Source of the DNA: Fusarium oxysporum f. sp. lycopersici 4287
Lineage: Eukaryota; Ascomycota; Sordariomycetes; Hypocreales; Nectriaceae
Length of the DNA: 64,000 bases
Assembly: GCF_000149955.1 (NCBI RefSeq)
Contig: NC_030992.1
Location: forward strand, 1,147,073-1,211,072
Direction: 5' to 3'
Within the stretch, counting starts at the first letter, position 1. Every line of letters starts with the position of its first letter. Below the pieces are notes generated by a model. The model was not told the origin of the DNA, searched no databases, and worked only from the letters and a program-made list of their open reading frames with translations. Both the position numbers and the translations under genes were made by a program. Of this stretch, positions 60,987-64,000 are shown piece by piece.

Positions 60987-62758
60987 GATCGTCGATAGTA
61001 GTGTCCTGTCTGATGGCTTATAAGTCCTGCTGCTATGTGAGACAAAGCGAAATTGGATGGACAGACTTAATCCTTACGAAGGTTAACATATGGAAATAGA
61101 AAGAGGACATATGGCAGGCTGATATTTATTTCATACTACCTATCAATGGTGTACATATAGATATATATGTGCCTGGTCGTGTCAAAGGAGGGGATGTTCG
61201 TGCTGGAAGTGAACGTGGATTATAGGGAATAGCAGATGGGAATAGGATCTGGGGAAGATCGAGATACAAAGACGAGGGGTTGCACAGCTCAACTGTAAAA
61301 TTTAAAGTGGTGTGCAAGCTTATTACCTAACAAGTTACAAGAACCAACAAGCAAACAAACCAAACCAAACCAACAGAGCGCCAAGGTTGGTGATAGCATG
61401 GATGATATTACTATTGGTTAGATCGGTGGAGTACAGTAGGAGTTGTGAAGGATGTGGGAAACATCGGATATGATTTACGTATTGCTTTTTCTTGATGTAG
61501 AGAATGCTATGCACCTTTGAGAAGATGTTTCAAATTACAACAAGTGACTAGATATGTATGTAGCAGGAACTCTTCCTAGGTGTTTAAGATAGATATAACG
61601 AAATAAACGAGAAACACTTCAGCTGCCGTAAACCTATCGTCGTTGGGCGCTGACTATCTCGACGTGAGATCCTCCCGGAATTGACCATCGTCTATGGCCA
61701 TAAGAATTAGTCGACAACTTATGCACAATCATATGTTAGTTATCAATGGTCACTATACGTGACCACTTAGCGATCATGTAAAGCTTAGGAGGACTGGTAC
61801 TATGTCTGAGCAGCTTGGCACTTTAGACACGAGAAACCTCTGCCCTCAACTGCTGAGGTGGATGGGTCCCATACCAGCTACGACGAAACGTAACAGAAGA
61901 ATAAATAAAAACCATCATGCCCAAAGTGAGGGCTTATTATTATGTCCATCTGTTTGGAAGGCGTTGAGTGAAAAAGCCAATACCAAGAAATATAGCAGTA
62001 CACTCATGGCAAGCCATTCCTGCGTATCGAATATGTCACTGGGATAATGGTGTTTGATGGTTGAGACGAACCAGTTTGACCACTTTCTTGGCAATGAAAG
62101 AATTGAATCGAGCCTCGGAAGATTACTCCGTAATGCCTTGAACATTGCCAGCTCATCAATTGCCATTCTTGAAGTTAGTGACAGCTCATAGATGATGGCG
62201 GTGAGCCCAACTCTCAAGTTTGTCAGCGAATATTGATAACCTACATATATCCCACCCTTGATTGAAAATCTGTGATGCTCTCGCAAGGATTCTTTCGATA
62301 ACCAAATTCATCTAATTAGTACTACGTCTTAGTAGAATCTGCCCCTGTCCCATTGTCGTCATGGCTTGCACTCGGGGCTCGGGGTATAGCCCCACAAAGC
62401 GACAAGGCTGATGGCCCCCACCTGAAGCCTTGCACAAAAAAAGGCTCCGATGCGAGGAGGAATTGATTGACTCATATTCACAAACCGTACAATTCGTTCG
62501 AAGCAGCAACAATCGTTTGCCTGTTCAACAACGTCGACGCTTCGCACAACGCAAGCGAAATCTCTCACTCGAAATTAAACAGAGAATAAATCAGTTTTTA
62601 CAGATCAACAGCATATCTTATCTTGGCCGATATTTGTGTTTGACTCACAAATCACCCCTCCATTTCACCCCGCGAATCGCAGACATCCCACCCCGGCTTC
62701 ACTACCTAGCTACGACAACCGGCGACTGTGACTCCGACCGATACACCTCCTAGTAGAT
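60987..62758. other. Intergenic region before eIF2B beta
   Basis: About 1.8 kb. A minus-strand open frame at 61915-62286 (first ATG would give ~82 aa with one hydrophobic segment) is too weak to call a gene. The last 350 bp before 62759 look like promoter and leader. CAAAC-rich tracts near 61340-61370. Confidence 0.45.
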
Positions 62759-64000
62759 ATGGCCCCTCTTTCTACAGGCTACGCGCCTGATCTCGAGAAA
62801 TATCTCAGGTCTCTCAAGGGTCAAGCACTGGAATCGTCTGTTGAGAGCCTCATCTGGTGAGACACCCGCCAAGTCCTTTGCCAAGATGCTCGTTACTAAG
62901 TGTTCGCGATACCTTCAGTCTCCTCAAGCGACGACAAATCAAGGGCTCTGAGCCCTGCGCCGTCGCTACAGCTCACATTCTACTCCAAGTCGTCGCCCGA
63001 TCGAAATGGTTCAACGTTGACAGCTTGATCGACAACGTCTCGCGTATTGGTCGTCGCCTGGTCGAGGCTCAGCCCAAAGAGCTCGTTATTGCCAACATTG
63101 TGCGCCGAGTCCTAGGCCTCATTCGCGACGAAGCTGCCGAGGATAGAAACGAGGGTGCGAGTGAAACCCCTAGTGACGCCCAGATCACACCAACCGATGC
63201 TGTCCCGAACCCAGATGCCCTTTCTCACCAATGGCCTCCTTCGACATATGGCAAGCAAGATTCTGCCGGAGACTATATCACCAACAGCGCCAAACCTCCT
63301 CCCGCTCGGCCTGGTCCACTATCCTCCTACAGCTCAGTCAACGTGCCTAAGACTCTCTTTCACCTCCTCTCAGTGTCTACACCCGGCGAGCTCGCGCCCA
63401 GCAGCCAGGGATCGCCCCTAGGTCTTTCAGGGGCATCAACTCCTTCATGGAGAGCTCCTTCGGCTCAGGTTCATGCTTTGAGATCAGAGGTCATCGACGG
63501 TATTGAAGAGATCAAGGATGAGATCAGCTCTGTGGACGATCAAATCGCGGCCTTGGCTGACGTTCAGATTCACCCTGGCGACTACGTGCTCATCCATCAG
63601 CCCTCACCTACAGTCGAGCGATTCATTCTTCGCGCAGCTTTGAAGCGCCGATTCACAGTTCTCATCGCGACCGAGCCACCAAAAAAACAGTCCCCAGAAG
63701 TCCCCCATGCCTCGTTCCGTAAGAAGCTCGCTTCCGCTGGTATTACAGTGATCAACATCATGAATGGAGGGTTGATGGCATACATGTCCCGAGTGGACAA
63801 GGTCATTCTGGGGGCGCACTCGATTGTCGCCAGCGGTGGTGTTATGGCCGATGCGGGTGCTGCAGCCATTGCTCGAGCCGCAAAAGAGCGAGGACGTGCT
63901 GTTATTGTCCTCGGCGGCGTGTACAAACTCAGCCCTGTGAACCCTTTCAGCGGAGAGCTTTTGATTGAGTGGGGAGACTCTGCCAGCTTTGTCAACTTTG
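62759..64000 (+). CDS. GCD7: Translation initiation factor eIF2B subunit beta (partial)
   Basis: Regulatory subunit of the guanine-nucleotide exchange factor for eIF2; runs off the right edge after about 393 codons. Exons 62759-62856 and 62919 onward (62-bp intron) join as SVESLICLLKRRQIKGSEPCAVATAHILLQVV. The N-terminal helical domain includes FNVDSLIDNVSRIGRRLVEAQPKELVIANIVRRVLGLIRDE. A disordered Pro/Ser insert follows, then the Rossmann-like domain: IHPGDYVLIHQPSPTVERFILRAALKRRFTVLIATE, KVILGAHSIVASGGVMADAGAAAIARAAKERGRAVIVLGGVYKLSP. NPDALS-type linkers and the GxxxVxxxGGV motif fit eIF2B beta rather than alpha or delta. The cut is due only to the window end. Confidence 0.93.

Noticed and set aside
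61915..62286. 123-codon minus-strand ORF with a hydrophobic segment
   Set aside because: No ATG at its start, no recognised domain and no splice partner; kept only as a note within the intergenic entry.

Overview
This window is nuclear DNA of a filamentous ascomycete, most likely a Fusarium or close Nectriaceae relative. That placement is inferred from gene content: a class I chitin synthase, an Mgv1/Slt2-type MAP kinase, a divergent amidase and Dal5-type permease pair, and decayed F-box and 2EXR genes of the kind expanded in Fusarium. It also fits the many short introns (mostly 45-70 bp, GT..AG, CTAAC/CTGAC branch sites) and low gene density. Most of the window is ordinary, well-conserved euchromatin. 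About 25 protein genes have intron-exon structures that close in frame. There is one intron-containing tRNA-Pro(AGG) and no CRISPR, prophage, insertion sequence or intact transposon.

Layout. 0-9 kb: chitin synthase (minus), a broken kinase-like pseudogene, and a CFEM-like membrane protein. 9-16 kb: tRNA-Pro, an NmrA-like protein and two conserved hypotheticals. 16-23 kb: a Yfh7-like P-loop kinase, a peroxiredoxin-like protein, methionine aminopeptidase 2 and an Ups2/Slowmo-like PRELI protein. 23-30 kb: a possible structured RNA, a hypothetical gene cut by one in-frame TAG, dynactin p25 and a secreted DUF3455-type protein. 30-35 kb: a Dal5-like permease and an amidase, divergently transcribed from a GATA-rich promoter; the amidase carries a one-base frame disruption. 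35-46 kb: Mgv1/Slt2 MAP kinase, LMW tyrosine phosphatase, a VOC-domain protein, an Ups1/PRELI-like protein and a DUF676 esterase. 46-54 kb: Rex3 exonuclease, prohibitin 1 and Qcr8 (a divergent mitochondrial pair), Nhp2 and a DUF1761-type membrane protein. 54-64 kb: Nem1 phosphatase, then a gene-poor stretch holding an F-box pseudogene and a 2EXR-type pseudogene, then the 5' part of eIF2B beta (runs off the window).

How genes relate. Chitin synthase and the cell wall integrity MAPK both serve the cell wall. Two PRELI lipid-transfer proteins, prohibitin 1 and Qcr8 are mitochondrial inner-membrane or intermembrane-space functions. The permease and amidase look like a small nitrogen-scavenging unit. 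I found no convincing new multi-gene system. The observations most worth checking are the TAG-interrupted gene, the amidase frame break, a perfect 14-bp inverted repeat upstream of the MAPK, a GC-AG intron behind a 19-nt first exon in the chitin synthase, a hairpin-rich block near 23.2 kb, and the pseudogene patch at 57.6-61 kb.
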